From the NCBI GenBank assembly GCA_907165065.1, contig OU015524.1:27512295-27576294 (forward strand): a stretch of 64,000 nt of DNA. The letters run 5' to 3'. Positions 23,988-36,718 of the stretch are shown in pieces. The stretch is from Caprimulgus europaeus. Lineage: Eukaryota > Chordata > Aves > Caprimulgiformes > Caprimulgidae. Positions within the stretch are counted from its first letter, which is position 1, and every line of letters starts with the position of its first letter. The notes beneath the pieces are model-generated. The model worked only from the letters and a program-made list of their open reading frames with translations, searched no databases and was not told the origin of the DNA. Both the position numbers and the translations under genes were made by a program.

Positions 23988-26940
23988 GTAAGAGAAATGA
24001 AATTTAAGCAGGGAACGAGGCTTCGCTGCATACATGTTATTGATCCACTGTTTGAATAACAGTTTTTGACGTTATTATTTGCGGTTGTGTTACAGTGAAG
24101 AACACTTTTACATTAAAACATACACCCAACTTTGCATCTCTTGCATACTAGTATTATCAGTATTTCCCTAATAAGACTTACTCAGTCTTACAAGCAGTCT
24201 ACTCTACTCTACTCGCTGCTTGTTTGTGGCAAAGATTAGAACTTGTAAATTGTTACTAATTGTAGTTCATATACCATGAAGTTTAAGGCACTTCTGATCA
24301 TTCAGCAAAATGTAAATGCATCCACAATGTAGATTATAGTAAAAAATTTTCAGCACCTGAAAAATATATAACACACAACAGAGAAATATACAGCAGATAG
24401 CACCTTTTCCAGGCTAGAAATTTATTTCCTTGAAAAGCAAGTAATATTATAATCTTTTTCAGTCTTTCATTTACAGATTAATTGGTAAAATTTATTGAGC
24501 TTTTGCTTTTCCCAGTAGAGCTTGATATCACAGAAGAGTCACTAGTTTTATGGAGGCTCCTCTCTTCTTTTCTTCCTCTGTTAAGGAGGCCATTCCCTGA
24601 TTTAATTCAGACTAAGACAAGAAATTGCAGTCTATTTTTGTAAGCTGCTGTTGCTTGGCCTGTTATTTAAAAACCTTTAAAATCTTGCTTAAGCAAGGGG
24701 ATTATTACAGCAAGTAACATCAGACTGCTCCTCACTCCTGTGATTATTTAACAAGCCTAGGAAAGCTGGTAGTTGAACAAAAATGTAAATAATTAAATGA
24801 GGGAAGAGAAAGAACATATGTAAATATAGAGCTAACGAAGGAAAATGTGCACATTTAGTCCTGCTAAGGAAGTCAGAATACTAGTACGTGACAATTTGGT
24901 GGTTATTTCAATTAAATACGGCACTTCATTTTTCATTTTTATGAGGAATGTGACAATTCAGAGAGAGTGGTAGGAGGATGATGAGCTCTTAGGCTTCTGA
25001 TATCTAGCCCAGATTGATAGCATTCACTATTTTGAGAGTTGTTTGATGCAAAGAGCTTAATAGATTCAGACTAATCCCTGGTGATTATACCCTCAAAGTG
25101 AGACTGGTAACCTTTCAAAGTTTTAGAATTTTCGGTATTTTTTTTTTTCCATTATTATAGAGAAGTGCCTGTCAAAGGATGAGTTGAGGCCTACACGGGT
25201 AGCGTTTGTCTCTCCCCACTGATCTCAGAAGTAGCCCAGACAGCTGGCCTAGACTATATCTTTAAGCTGTAGGTGACTGAAGTATAGCGAGATGGGTTCT
25301 GCCTTTGCAAATCACACGTCTGTGATATAGCCCGGCCTGTTCCTCTCCTAGGAAATCCCACTCCCCACTCCCATGGCTGCAGACTCCATACCTGGGCCAG
25401 GCAGCAAGGCAGAACTTGCACTGTCTCCCCCCCTGCACCCATGGTGGTTGGCAAACAAGGGGCTTAGTACTCAGGACTCTGCATCTGCTGCTCTTCTTCA
25501 AATCATTAAAAGTTTAAAAAGTAAAATTTGAAATCTCCTGGTGTGGGGAACATAGGGCAGTTAGACCTCATTGATACTCCCTCAAACAAGGAGGTGCCTG
25601 AAAATGTTGTGCTGCATCACTCTGACAAGTGTTGAAGCAGCACAGCAGGATATGCCCAAGGACTGGTGTGGGTTGAGCCTCTCCAGTATCACCATTCCCA
25701 GTCTGATGAGAGCTGACCCCATAGGTTTGATGCCAGTACATATGTATGCACCTTCCTTCTGTAACAGCAACACATAAAGAGTATTAGTGCCTCATTCACG
25801 TTAATCTTCAAAAATAATGGGCAACAACAACTTTTTATCCTTTGAAACTTGGTTTCATATGAGATCTGTTCCTTCTCTCTCACAGGGCTTTTCCTTGTTT
25901 CCTTGTTTTTTGTTTGGTTTTTTTTTCCTCTCCTGTCCCCATCCCATCCCCATTGATTCCATCCCTACCTCAAGCATGCTTTCTCCTTTCTATCTTTTTC
26001 CTTTGATCCTTTGATTCCCTCCACCTTTACTCCAAGATTATTTTGAAGAGATCGTTTAGCTCGTTCTCCTCTTGGCTCTCACTTGCCTCCGGCCTTTACA
26101 GCTTGAAGTGGAGAGCACTGCCTGGTTCTGCTGCTAGGAATGCACTGATGCCCAAGACAACAATTAAATGCTCTGCTTTTTGGAGGAAGTGGGAATAGAG
26201 ACTAGTCCCTGACAGCCAGCCTGTCCAGTGACAGGAGTTCACGTAGCTGAGCACGGCCAGGACAGAGCTGAATGCAATATCACTGCAATGGGGAAAGATA
26301 TCTAGGGAGGAGATGTTTGTGAAAAAGCAGCACCCAATTTACCTAGTCCTGCCATGGAATGAAAAAAAGAAAAATCAGTTGTCAGTTTGCAGCCATTAGG
26401 TGTTTAAATATGTTCTGAGCACTCGGCTCCAAAATAGTCACCCCATTTGAGTCAAGGTAACAACTCGTTCTTTAGGGCACTTGGTTCATACTGCATTAGG
26501 ATGTGGTCTGTTTGATCATGTGTATTTGTTCATTAAAAATACATGGAAGACAGACACATGCTAATTACAAACAAAGGAAAACTTTTTCAGTATAATTACA
26601 GCCTGCAGAAGGGAAAAATTAGACTGTTTTGTTTGCAACAGTCTGTAACAATTTTCGTTTCTCCATCTTAAAACAGCTTGTGCAGTGAATTAAGGTTTAA
26701 GATGCATATTTCTATAAAACATCAAGTAGGGATTCTAGAGTGTAAATTTTCTTAGATATTTAGCTAAAAATATTATACTACAATAGTTGGTTGATATTAT
26801 CTGAGAAAAAAATATTATTGCTGTTAGACTAAATGAAGTGCCAGTCTATTTCATGCTAACCAAGCCAAAGATGCACATGAACTGTCTAAATTTTGTTATC
26901 CATCAATAGATAAAGTGAATGTATGTATTTGTGCCTATAG
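23988..26940 (+). other. Intron between exons D and E (inferred)
   Basis: About 3 kb. It is AT-rich, with a somewhat GC-richer stretch near 25200-25480 and a pyrimidine-rich stretch near 25880-26035. Overlapping minus-strand frames at 25254-25501 have no domain. No repeat or RNA gene was recognised. Confidence 0.5.
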
Positions 26941-27017
26941 CTCCATTTTAGAAGATATTTTTAAAGACGACATTATCGTCCTTCCCCCCTCTGAATTTAA
27001 GCAGCAATCACATTTGG
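26941..27017 (+). CDS. Internal coding exon E of the unidentified gene (SIM-like patch)
   Basis: The exon is 77 nt, with acceptor GTGCCTATAG and donor TTGG/GTAAAG. The single open frame uses one lead base (completing Ser from exon D), 25 codons and a trailing G. Residues 140-164 include ILEDIFKDDIIVLPPSEF. The core DDIIVL (about 148-153), four hydrophobic residues flanked by acids, fits the general pattern of SUMO-interacting motifs (a short V/I/L run beside acidic residues). That similarity is only suggestive, because such short motifs arise by chance. Both other frames are closed by stops, which supports the coding call. The acceptor has a weak polypyrimidine tract. Confidence 0.65.
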
Positions 27018-28843
27018 GTAAAGTTAACTATTGCATAGCTAATTACTCACATATTCAAGATGCTTGTAGCAATGGATGAGTAGGGAGCTAAATATTCAGA
27101 GCAGTGAAAATAATTGTGAAATTATATATCATCCAAGCTTTCCAATGTAACCCTTGGAGTTACCCTAGAATTTTAGGGTAGTGCCCTTCACTCAGGCCAC
27201 AGTTCAACAGTGCCTGCAGGTGCACTTAAAATTTAGTGTGAACATACGTATTATTGAAAAAAAACCCTAGAGTTAACATCTGAAGTGCAACGTATTTTAG
27301 GTTCTGATGTGCTCTTCAGAGTTAGAACAGGATTGTACTTTATATCAGTTGTAATGTGCATCCTCATATGTTTCAGCTTTTTTTTTTTTGGGGGAATTGT
27401 AGCTATCTGAATGCAGTTTCCTCCCCTGTTGTGTATCAGTATCTGTACATCTGGGGAAAAATGCTAACATAATTCCCATTTGTATTCCACTCTCTCCAAG
27501 CCCAGAGGCCTCTGCAGAGCTGGGCTGCACATTAGCATGGTGCTGAGCCCCAGTCAGTTTGGGGAAGGGACAGAGTGAGTTTGCACCTACCAACATATTA
27601 ATGCCATGAATGAATCACCCATATGAATTTCTTGGTTTATCTATATCTATGTCTATATATGTAGCTATGTAGCTCCCCTTCCTGAATGCCTGTCAGCATG
27701 CTCAGTGAGTTTTGCCAATAGAGAGGTCTCCAGTTCCGCTATTTCATCTGTAGTGACAAGCTGCACTCTCCGTTCAAAAACCTTCCTCATGCCTGTGTGA
27801 GTCCAGCTCTCCTGGGATTTCCACATCTCGGTACAGGCACAGGCTCACAGCAGGGATTAATCTAGGCAGAAAAACAGGGGACAGTTCAAGAACACTTACC
27901 CTGGCATTACATCATAATTTTATGTTGACCTTTGCTAGATTTAACATTTTTGTATTTTTCTTTATTCTTACCCTTTTAAAATGAAAAAGGGATTCTCGTT
28001 CCCTGCTGCAAAATAACTTGCTCAAAATTTTATTCTAAAGTACGGATCTGTTTACACAATTCATTTAAAAATTGCTTTTTACAGAACCTTACATTTATCA
28101 CTGTTCACCAAGGGAGTCTCCTTATTTCTTTTTCATATACTTAGATATTAGCTTCTAAGATTCGCCTAAGTGCATGCTTTAGGATCAACCTAAAGTCTCA
28201 TAAATATAAAAGAATTTTATTCAGGACATTGTACTAAATTACCTTTGATATAAGGAAGCTTTTGGCTTTTATTGCCCTTTTGTTGATTACCCGTGATGTG
28301 GATTCTATTGTAGGCCCTGTTAGAGGTTAACGCAGAAAATGTCTACATTGTGTGTAATTAAATTCTTTATACTGTGTCACCATTTTGGGAGTTAAATGAT
28401 AGTTGAAAAAATGAGACAGTTCATATTATGATCTCTAGAATTTTAATTAAAAAGTAATATATCAGTTTAATATCTGTTATGTAAAACATAATCATAATCT
28501 ATGAATAAGATAAGTAATATATCTGTTGGATGTTAAGGGAAATGTATTTGTTGATTAAAACTTTTATTACCAATTCTAGGTATGCAGTGTGCATACAGTT
28601 CCTATACACATGCTCTGTAACAGAATGCACGTGCATGCTAATGATCATACTTGTATAGGGACAGCTAAAACACCGTGTGGAAAATTAATTTTTTTTTTCA
28701 GCATTTGCATTATAAAAAATGTGTGGAAGTGTTTGGCTGAATGGGTTATAGCAGCAGATTCCATATGCTTTCCCTTCATGGGCCAAAAAGCATATTTGCA
28801 TATAGAACTGCAGTTGAATGACTCGATGCTTGTTTCCTTTCAG
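27018..28843 (+). other. Intron between exons E and F (inferred)
   Basis: 1.8 kb, AT-rich, with no recognised repeat or RNA gene. The minus-strand frame at 27345-27596 has no support. Confidence 0.5.
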
Positions 28844-28871
28844 TGCTGAAGCAGTTAGAAACCTTCTCATG
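28844..28871 (+). CDS. 28-nt micro-exon F, tentative
   Basis: A 28-nt stretch lies between a very good acceptor (GCTTGTTTCCTTTCAG) and a consensus donor (CATG/GTAAGT). Joined to exon E it gives Val from G+TG, then eight codons LKQLETFS and two trailing bases TG. A second frame (AEAVRNLLM) is also open but would need a two-base carry-over, which exon D could supply only if exon E were skipped. The strong sites favour a real exon; which frame is used is less certain. Confidence 0.5.
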
Positions 28872-30946
28872 GTAAGTGCAACTCCATTGGGAATGAGTTA
28901 ACTGCAACTGCTAAAATTAGAACATGATCTTTAGCTGCTACCAGCAGACATTGCTTCCTTTTTGCTGATATAATGATTTGAAAGGCATCCCTGTGGCAGC
29001 ATTATATAGGCAATTTTCATATTCTTCACTTCATGTTGTCTCCATAAGGAAAAGATTCCCTTGATTTGTTGAGGTGCTACATAAGGATATCACAATTGCT
29101 GTGATAATTACCTAATACCGCTCATTTTTATTTATGCATGTCTCATAGCAGACACAAAAAGCTTGAAAAACAAAGTTGCATGTTGAGAAAGAGAATGTGA
29201 GGCTCACAACCAACTTCAGCAAAATGTTGAGTTTGCCTTGTTGTCAGTGGTCTGGTTCTCTTGCAGAAGTGGGGGAGAGTCATGGTAGTGCTCCCAGCCC
29301 TTCCTGCTCCTGCGTACACTGCTAGCGCTCTCTGAAGTGGAGCTTTCTCAGTGTAAACCCCAACCTGTGCCTTTAAAAGCAAACTAGAAACTTGGGTGAA
29401 CCAAACCCAATATTAAGAGTTGGGAATGACCTGTCTTTGACCTTTCTCCCTCCCACTTGTGTTTTAATCATTGCTTAGACAAGGTTGGGCACAGTGTCTG
29501 AATTACCACTTCTAGCATGTTACTGGGAGAAAAGGGAAAAGCGGAGGAGTTCAGTCTCCAGTGCCTGGGGTCTGATATACAGTGCATATGTGCAGGTCTA
29601 GGCCAAAGTCAGAGTTCCAGTGCTGACTGACTGTTCAGCTCCTTCTTCTTCTTCACCTGTGCAATTCATATCACAGAAATGTTCATAGGTATGTTTATTC
29701 TCTCTTTTTCAGTTGTCCCCAACTGTGCAAAAAAAAAAATTGTGCACCAAAAAAGTATTTTTAATATACGCTTAGGGATGACCTCTGCTTTTCATAAAGA
29801 CGAGACAATTGGATTTGAATTGGGATCCTGGTTTTGAACTGCGCCACACTTGGATCCGGGGCACAGTGCATTTTCATTTCTTACCTCCGTAGCACTGTGA
29901 CCGTTAGACCCCAACCCTGTAACTGACTGCCTGAAGATACCTGGCTGCACCCTTGGAGCATCAGCTGCAAGCCTGAGAATGTGATGCACCAGCTACTATG
30001 CTCTAACCAAAAAAAATCAGCCTGTACGGGTGTAATTTTCTGGTTCCTTTATTTCTGCTGTATTATGTAGTTGTCAAACATTTTGAAAAGCAGGGATTAC
30101 AGAATATATCCCTTAGAATTATGTCTAATCCTTGCTGATAGGATTGCAAATATCTTATTGATTGGCTGCAGCTGAGTACAGGTGAGCTGACAACCATATC
30201 CAGTCACTGTGACAATACTCCATATGGGGAATTTGGGGAGGAACTGTCCTTGCTGGAATTTAGGAGTGGTCCTACTTGGCTAGCTACTGTTCAAAGTTGT
30301 TATATACTCATGAGAGCAAATAATAGTTTCTGTGAGCTGTTATTTTGACCTTATTTAGTGAGGACTATTCATGAATGCTACACACTGTTCACACTTTATA
30401 AATCATACTTCTCTGAGCTCTAGCTGAGGTACTGTGATACAGAATTGCAGCGGTATAAAAACTAGATCATAATCTCTTGCCATTTGTTTCTCCTTTAACA
30501 GCTTTCATGAGTCTACAGATATTTTCTTTTACTATTTATCTACATTAGTTTTTTCCTCTGGCTTCTTTTACAGTAGCCACTAAGTCAAAGTATTACTAAT
30601 ATGATAATGCAAAAGTTTGTTTTTAAAAGAAGGATTATTCCATAAAACTGAAATAAATTAATTTGAAGAATGTGATTATTTTTTTAATTTATAAAAGGAA
30701 TAATAGATACATACATGGAAAACATGTACATAACAAAACCCAACGTTCAGTATAAGTTGTGCCATTAATTAGAGCTGGTAGGTTTGAAGAGCATGTGCCA
30801 TTAAGAGTTTTTCTTTATCAGTCTTCAGAACAAATGAAATGCAACCACTCTGTTTTGGATCTATGTATTAATCTTCTCACAGTTCAAGATGAAGTTTCAG
30901 TGATGTAGTAAGATACTTGCCCCATTTAAAGCTACATGGTAAAGGA

Positions 30947-31070
30947 AAAATGTTGCAGTGGTTGGAGTGCTTACCTAAGACTGGGGAAAACGTGATTCAG
31001 TTCCCTGCTCCATCACAGACTTCCCATGAGACCTCAAGCAGGTCTTTTAAGTCCATATCTCCAAGCATTT
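30947..31070 (+). repeat. MIR-like SINE relic
   Basis: The stretch GCAGTGGTTGGAGTGC, followed by TTCAGTTCCCTGCTCC and then GAGACCTCAAGCAGGTC, follows the order of the MIR consensus: an AGTGGTTAAGAGC-like start, a TTCGAATCCCGGCTC-like B-box region, and a GTGACCTTGGGCAAGT-like core. It is strongly diverged, as expected for an ancient amniote SINE. Ends are approximate. Confidence 0.5.
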
Positions 31071-33329
31071 AATGCCTAACTCCTTGTATCAAAATTAACA
31101 AGGTACCTAAATACTTTGCTGAAGATTTGGAAGCAGTTGTCAGTCTACCCTCTGTTTTTTGCCTGATGAATGAGATTAGGAGTACTTTCACAGGGCTGTT
31201 ATACACAGAGCAGGTCAAAAGCCTTATGGGGGATCTTCTTTCAGAGAAAACATTTTACCTTTATTGGTGATGAAATCTCAAGGAAATGCCACCCATAGGA
31301 GTCCAGAAGCTGCTGGCTGCAACTGGGTGATATATTAGTTTCAGAGGTGTCTCCACTGGTGAGCAGGTGAAAATTAATTAGTGCACAGCCTCGGTGATGA
31401 CCACAGGGAGATTGAGGCTGTGAACAGATGGTTGTAAATGACCTAGTTACTGCTGCCTGAGGAGTCATACTGTTGGATCTTGTAAAATGATCTTGTCTGA
31501 TCCTACCCTGTTGTGAGCAGAAATTCAAATATGCTGCCTCTCTATGGTGGCTTAGATACCAAAATATATTTTGCAATTACATCTTAGATAGGAGCTTGAA
31601 TGGGGTTAATTCACATGACTCAGCTGAAGAGCAGTGACACATTTAGAGGTGTTACTCAACCATTTGCAATCTTTGACAAAAGTCATTTCACATTCAGACA
31701 GTAGCTGCAGAAGTAGCCAGAGCATTTTATATTTGGGAAGGGAATTATAATTTCTGAAATTATAGTTTTTGCAAAATTTTACTGTCTTTGTAAAATTGGG
31801 GGAGGGGGGAAGAACTTAAATAAAACACAGGGATGATAAGTGCATTAAGGATTGTCTTAAACACAGATGTGGGTGGAGAAACTCCTATGTAAGTATTTAA
31901 CTTTTCCATAAACCTAATTCACTGTGGTAGACTTTCCAGAACCAATTCAGCAAAGCTCCTAAATCCATGCCTGACTCCCACTGAGTGCAGCCCATCAGCT
32001 AGACTACATCATACAGTCAGTAATACACCTTTTATGTCAGATGCTAAATTGGGATGTCATGCAATTTTTTTAACCAGTTTTCTTACAGTTCTTGCAAATT
32101 TTGAATTCCTGCAGTATGTTTGGCCATTTCAAAAGGTTTTCCTTCAGAAGCTCTCTTTTGTGTTTCTGTAGAGAATTTGATGTAGCTGAACCCAATCCCC
32201 TTTGCAGGATGTTTTAACTGAAGGGGCTTAGCTTTTTGTTAGCTTGGTGCTCAGCTTTTTCCTAAATCCACATCCCCAGCAGGAATGTGTCCTCTTGTAA
32301 TATTTGATCATCTTCCATTGTGGGAGTTAACACTGATTTGGTTTTGGACAAGAAGAAATTTTTCTTTAAAGAACTTTCTTCGTATGGGAAGCCAATTTCT
32401 CTTTTGAAGCCTTGGGAAACATACAAAATAACAATAAAAATGCAACTTGTCAGTCCAGCGTAGTCTTCTGCATATTTATGTATTAAAAGATTAATTATAC
32501 AGTTGTTACCTATAGCAAAGGTAGAGTAATGCTAGTTTAGGGCTAAAATTAGTCTACTGAGTCTACTATCACCATTCCTGAAGCATAGAGGCTTATCACA
32601 TTAAATCTTAGCTATTGATGATTGTAATCCTCATACACTGAACAATATTAGTTTTAGGAGATCTTTTTCCCTTTTTACAATTTCTGTGCTGTGTGAGGAA
32701 TAGTAACTAGTGGAACCTGGGCACAGGGTTAAGAATTACTTCATTTGAAAGTGGAGAAATAAGCAGCAATAATCTGAATGCAGATACAAAAACTATCTAA
32801 GTCCTGTAGTGAACACACTATTGTTAAAGTTAAATAGTGAAGAAGACGATAAAACTGTAATGTGGTGAATATGTTCAAAAATATATTATCAATGATCCTC
32901 ACAGTCTTAAAATTCACATAGAACTGTCCTCTAACTTTCATTTGTAAATTGTCCTGTATTGGTTTCTTCATTTAAAATTATAGAGGACTTTTAAATTCTG
33001 GGCTAGTCCATATTTTGGTGTATTTATTAAATAATTTATTTTTAGGTTGTTGGGGCTTTTTAACTCATCTTTTAAATGCATTAATGTAGGTAAGTCTGTG
33101 GAAAAACAAATGTTAGATGGTCTCTTTTTGTGATAAAGCTTGGCTAAGTAACTACATAGGCATTTTAAATGTAAAATACTGAAGAGAATATAATGACTGT
33201 GACTGTGAAAGCCACAGAGATAAATATCAGTTCTTGCCAAACACCTAAGGAGATGTAGCTGGCTCCTGTCCTTACTTGTGCTATTGGTAGAGGTTAAAAT
33301 GTTTACCAGACAAAATACAGTAGAAGTGT

Positions 33330-33490
33330 TGTTCTAGCAGAAAAAGCACAGATCTGTGTTAAAATTCCTAAGTTGCCTCTGTTGCTTGACATGAGACACC
33401 AGACAAGTCACTTAACCTCTGAGTAGCTCCATCTTTTTGTCTGTAAACTTGAATAATATTGATATATACCTACTCTTAAGGATGCTGGGT
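33330..33490 (+). repeat. MIR-like SINE relic (core region well preserved)
   Basis: The core GACAAGTCACTTAACCTCTG, then CTCCATCTTTTTGTCTGTAA, then a TAATATTGATA...CCTACTCTTAAGGATG segment, matches the order of the MIR core and 3' part (GGGCAAGTCACTTAACCTCT, CATCTGTAAAATG, ACCTACCTCATAGGGTTG). It is better preserved than the copy at 30947. Confidence 0.7.
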
Positions 33491-34070
33491 TTTAAAATTG
33501 TTTTTAATTTAAATTTTAATTTTTTATTAAGCAGTCCAGCAAGCCCTATGAAATGAGAAGTGCTAGCCATAAGAGTGGACAGCAGGACTGGTGGCAGAAA
33601 ATGAACTTGAAATAGTAATCTGGTAATGTGAATATGAAGAAAAAAACGGAAAGCCAGTCTTTGAAATAGAGCTGACCTTAGAAATTAGCATCAAATCACT
33701 CTGTGGCAAAGCTTTCCTCTGTTGATGCCACAGTACAGATTTTTAATCCATATTCTGCATTGGAGCTTCTGTGTGGAGAGTAAGTGCTGATAACACCAGA
33801 GATTGATGGTGTGAAGCAGAGCCCCAGGGGATGGTTTTGTGACGGAACTTTTGCTCTCCAACTGTTTCTGATAAGTATGATTGATTTTGATGTTCAGGCC
33901 TTGCTTAATAGCAAGTAGCCAGAATGCCAAGAAGCTCATCCAAATATATTTTATTGGTACCTATATTATTCCAGGAAAAGTATATGCATAATAGATAAAG
34001 AAAAATATTGTAAATTTTTTTGAGTCTCAGGTAATATTATAAGCTGTAATACTGTAAACACACTGTCCAG

Positions 34071-34114
34071 GCCAAAAACCTCAGATGAAACCTGCCCTGA
34101 ACTAATCAAACAAG
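34071..34114 (+). CDS. Short coding exon G, tentative
   Basis: 44 nt with a moderate acceptor (CACTGTCCAG) and a strong donor (CAAG/GTAAGG). Only one frame is open: one lead base, 14 codons reading PKTSDETCPELIKQ, and a trailing G. The lead G completes a Trp codon with the TG of exon F, and the trailing G with AA of the exon at 44003 gives Glu, so it links F to H in frame. The peptide is hydrophilic, like the rest of the chain. The weak polypyrimidine tract makes this less sure than exons A-E. Confidence 0.4.
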
Positions 34115-36663
34115 GTAAGGAAAGAAATAAAGAAACAGAAATACTAATAAAAAGCCATACAGAAAGTTTTGTGTTGAAACAGTTCTCCTAATAAATAAAA
34201 TACTAAAGGAGTTAAGATGGGGTGTTTAAAGTGTGTCAAAGTTGTAAACAGCAACAAAAGTAGAAACTTTTATGCTATCATGGACTTAGATAAGCATATT
34301 TAATTAACATAATATTTTAGAAACTTTTGAACACAGTACTTAATGTTGCTGGGGAAATGGCACTTAATGCTTGTAGCCCAAGGCTGGAAACAGAAGTTAT
34401 ATATTCTGAATATTTTTGTCATCTTAAAGTCTGGGATAATGCTGGAATTGTGAATTAATATGCAAACTGTTTGGGTAATAGTTGAAAGCAACATTCCATT
34501 CTGCTCTGATGCATCTTCTCTCCAATTTCCTGCCTGTCTCAGAAAAAAAAAAAAATGATGCCATGTGCATATTTTTTTCATCTAGTAGTGGGTGATGTTC
34601 AATCAATATAAAAAGTGGAAATTCTTCTGCAGAATAACTAGATGGTAATGACAATTCCTATTGGTAGAGTATAAAGTTATGTCATGTAGGGATTCACCCA
34701 TACTCTGCTGATGTAGTTAGGAAGAATAAAGGAGTTTCTCTGAGATCTTCTGACATTTGTGTCTGTGAGCTGTAGAAGGCTTTCTGGGTCTTTGGATTCC
34801 CAGGGTGCCTACATATTGACAAATTTGCAGTGATCATGTGTGTGTATTCATGGGAGGAGAGGTTAAGCAACTCTTTCTTTAATAGAGCAGGCTTCATGCC
34901 TTACAGCCTCTGAAGCTGATGGTAAGTAAGGAGAGGCTCATGAATTTCAGATAAGGTGCAAAGCAACTGTCCCATAGCTCAGGTTACAAGTCTGTTGAAG
35001 CCTGAGCCATTGTTTTATTTTAGAGTATGAATTATTTACTTTTTACCCATTCCAGCGAGCTACTTTTGCTAGGTCCTATCGATTCTAATCCCCTCTATGA
35101 AGCCGGACACCGTTGTGAAACGCTGTGAATCCAAAGACAGGCATTTCTGCCTTCTTTGAGAGAAAACCTGTCTGAAGAACCTGGCTCTGAGCTGACTCTG
35201 CCCTAGTCATGGCTGTGTGGCGTGTAAAGTGAGATAGTGTCACTGCTGAGTTAACAAAGCTCCGCTCAAGATGCTGGGCAAGTCCAGGGCTACTTAATCC
35301 ATGTTGAGCTTTGTGGTGTCCATCATTCATACAAACTAGATCAAGGTGGTTTTTTTTAAAAAAATGTGCCTACACAAATCAGTCTGGTAGGGCCTCTGTG
35401 CTGCTGGCTTCTGCGAGAAGTCAGCATTGCACCAAAACTGATGTGTAATCATTTTTGTCCTAGCCATCTGCAGGAGGTAACTTGAGTCTCTTGGTGATAA
35501 GTACCAAACTCACAGATGAAGTGGGAGAGTAATTTCATTGCTGATTAGTAAGATTTAGATTTAGTCATTATGTGATGACTGCTATATGATGGCATCTATA
35601 ATGTTTCTTAGGGGTTAAAAGTTTTTCTTAGTTCCAGCATTCAACTGAAAAATTAATAGTAATGCTGAGAATAAGACTTTAGACTTATTTAATTCCTTCT
35701 CTCCTAGCATCCTAAACCACTTTAAATTATTAATGAAATATGTCATCTTCAGGAGAAATGAAAGCATGGAGAAATCTTTTGAATGAGGTGATTTTTCCAA
35801 TAGCCATACCAGTTGTTTGGAGTAAAACTGGGTGTAAATCATTTCAGTAATGGATCAGGTTCCTGATATTCTATGCACTCTAGAAACACACACAGAGATG
35901 GTTTCTGCTCTGAGGAGATGTTGATACAAGTAAATTTTAAATCGTCAGCAAGTAGAAAGAGGCAGAGAAGGGGCTTGTGCCATGCACCAGGTCAGGCATG
36001 ATACAGTCATAGAAGTTTGTACTTTAAACACTTGACCTGGCTTTTTCCTCCCAGTAAACACTGAAAAAACACTCTTTATTGCTTTATATATATACGTAGT
36101 AGCTGTAAGCTGTTGCTCTGAAACACAAAACAACAGAGAAGCCCTCAAGGTGGTGCAGTGCTTGAAAATACTATATTAAACTGCATAGGAAGATCTCTCA
36201 TTGTAATTTGTAACTGATATGTCTATAAATTACTGTTCATAGAGAACAGTTTTGCTCCATAAATATTGATGCCAAATTGGAAGATAAACACCAGCAAAGG
36301 TAAACATTTCCTTGCTAGGAGGAGAAAAATAAGACAAGCTCTTAAAACATTTAAATGATGTTGGCATGTCTACAGCAGCACCTTTTTAATCTTATAAAGG
36401 TTACATCACTCTATCTGCCATCTGTATGAGTTTTATAATGCAACTAAGTGGCTCATGGCACCTGCTTTCTGGTAGACCTATATTTATTAAAATGCTTATG
36501 ATTTGTTTTATAAATGAACGTTTCACTAAGGAGCTTATTTTTTGAAGGGTGTGTCAGTGTCAACCCATTTCTGCCTTCCAAATATGTTTCTCCTAGTTTC
36601 TGTTATTTTGAGGTTAGGTTAAAACTTTAATGGAAGATGAGGAAGCTTTAGCTTCAAAGTGCT

Positions 36664-36718
36664 GAGGGGGGGGAGGGGAAAAAACAACAAAAAACAGAAA
36701 AAAAAAGAAAAAAGTATG
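36664..36718. repeat. Purine-rich low-complexity tract
   Basis: A run of G followed by A-rich sequence with CAACAAAA and AAAAAGAAAAAAG patches. It is simple sequence with no coding potential. Confidence 0.8.

Larger units (their letters stand above)
28872..34070 (+). other. Intron between exons F and G (inferred)
   Basis: 5.2 kb containing two MIR-like SINE relics (30947-31070 and 33330-33490) and a G-rich run near 31798-31814. The minus-strand frame at 31241-31576 (111 codons) has no domain or splice support. Confidence 0.45.
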
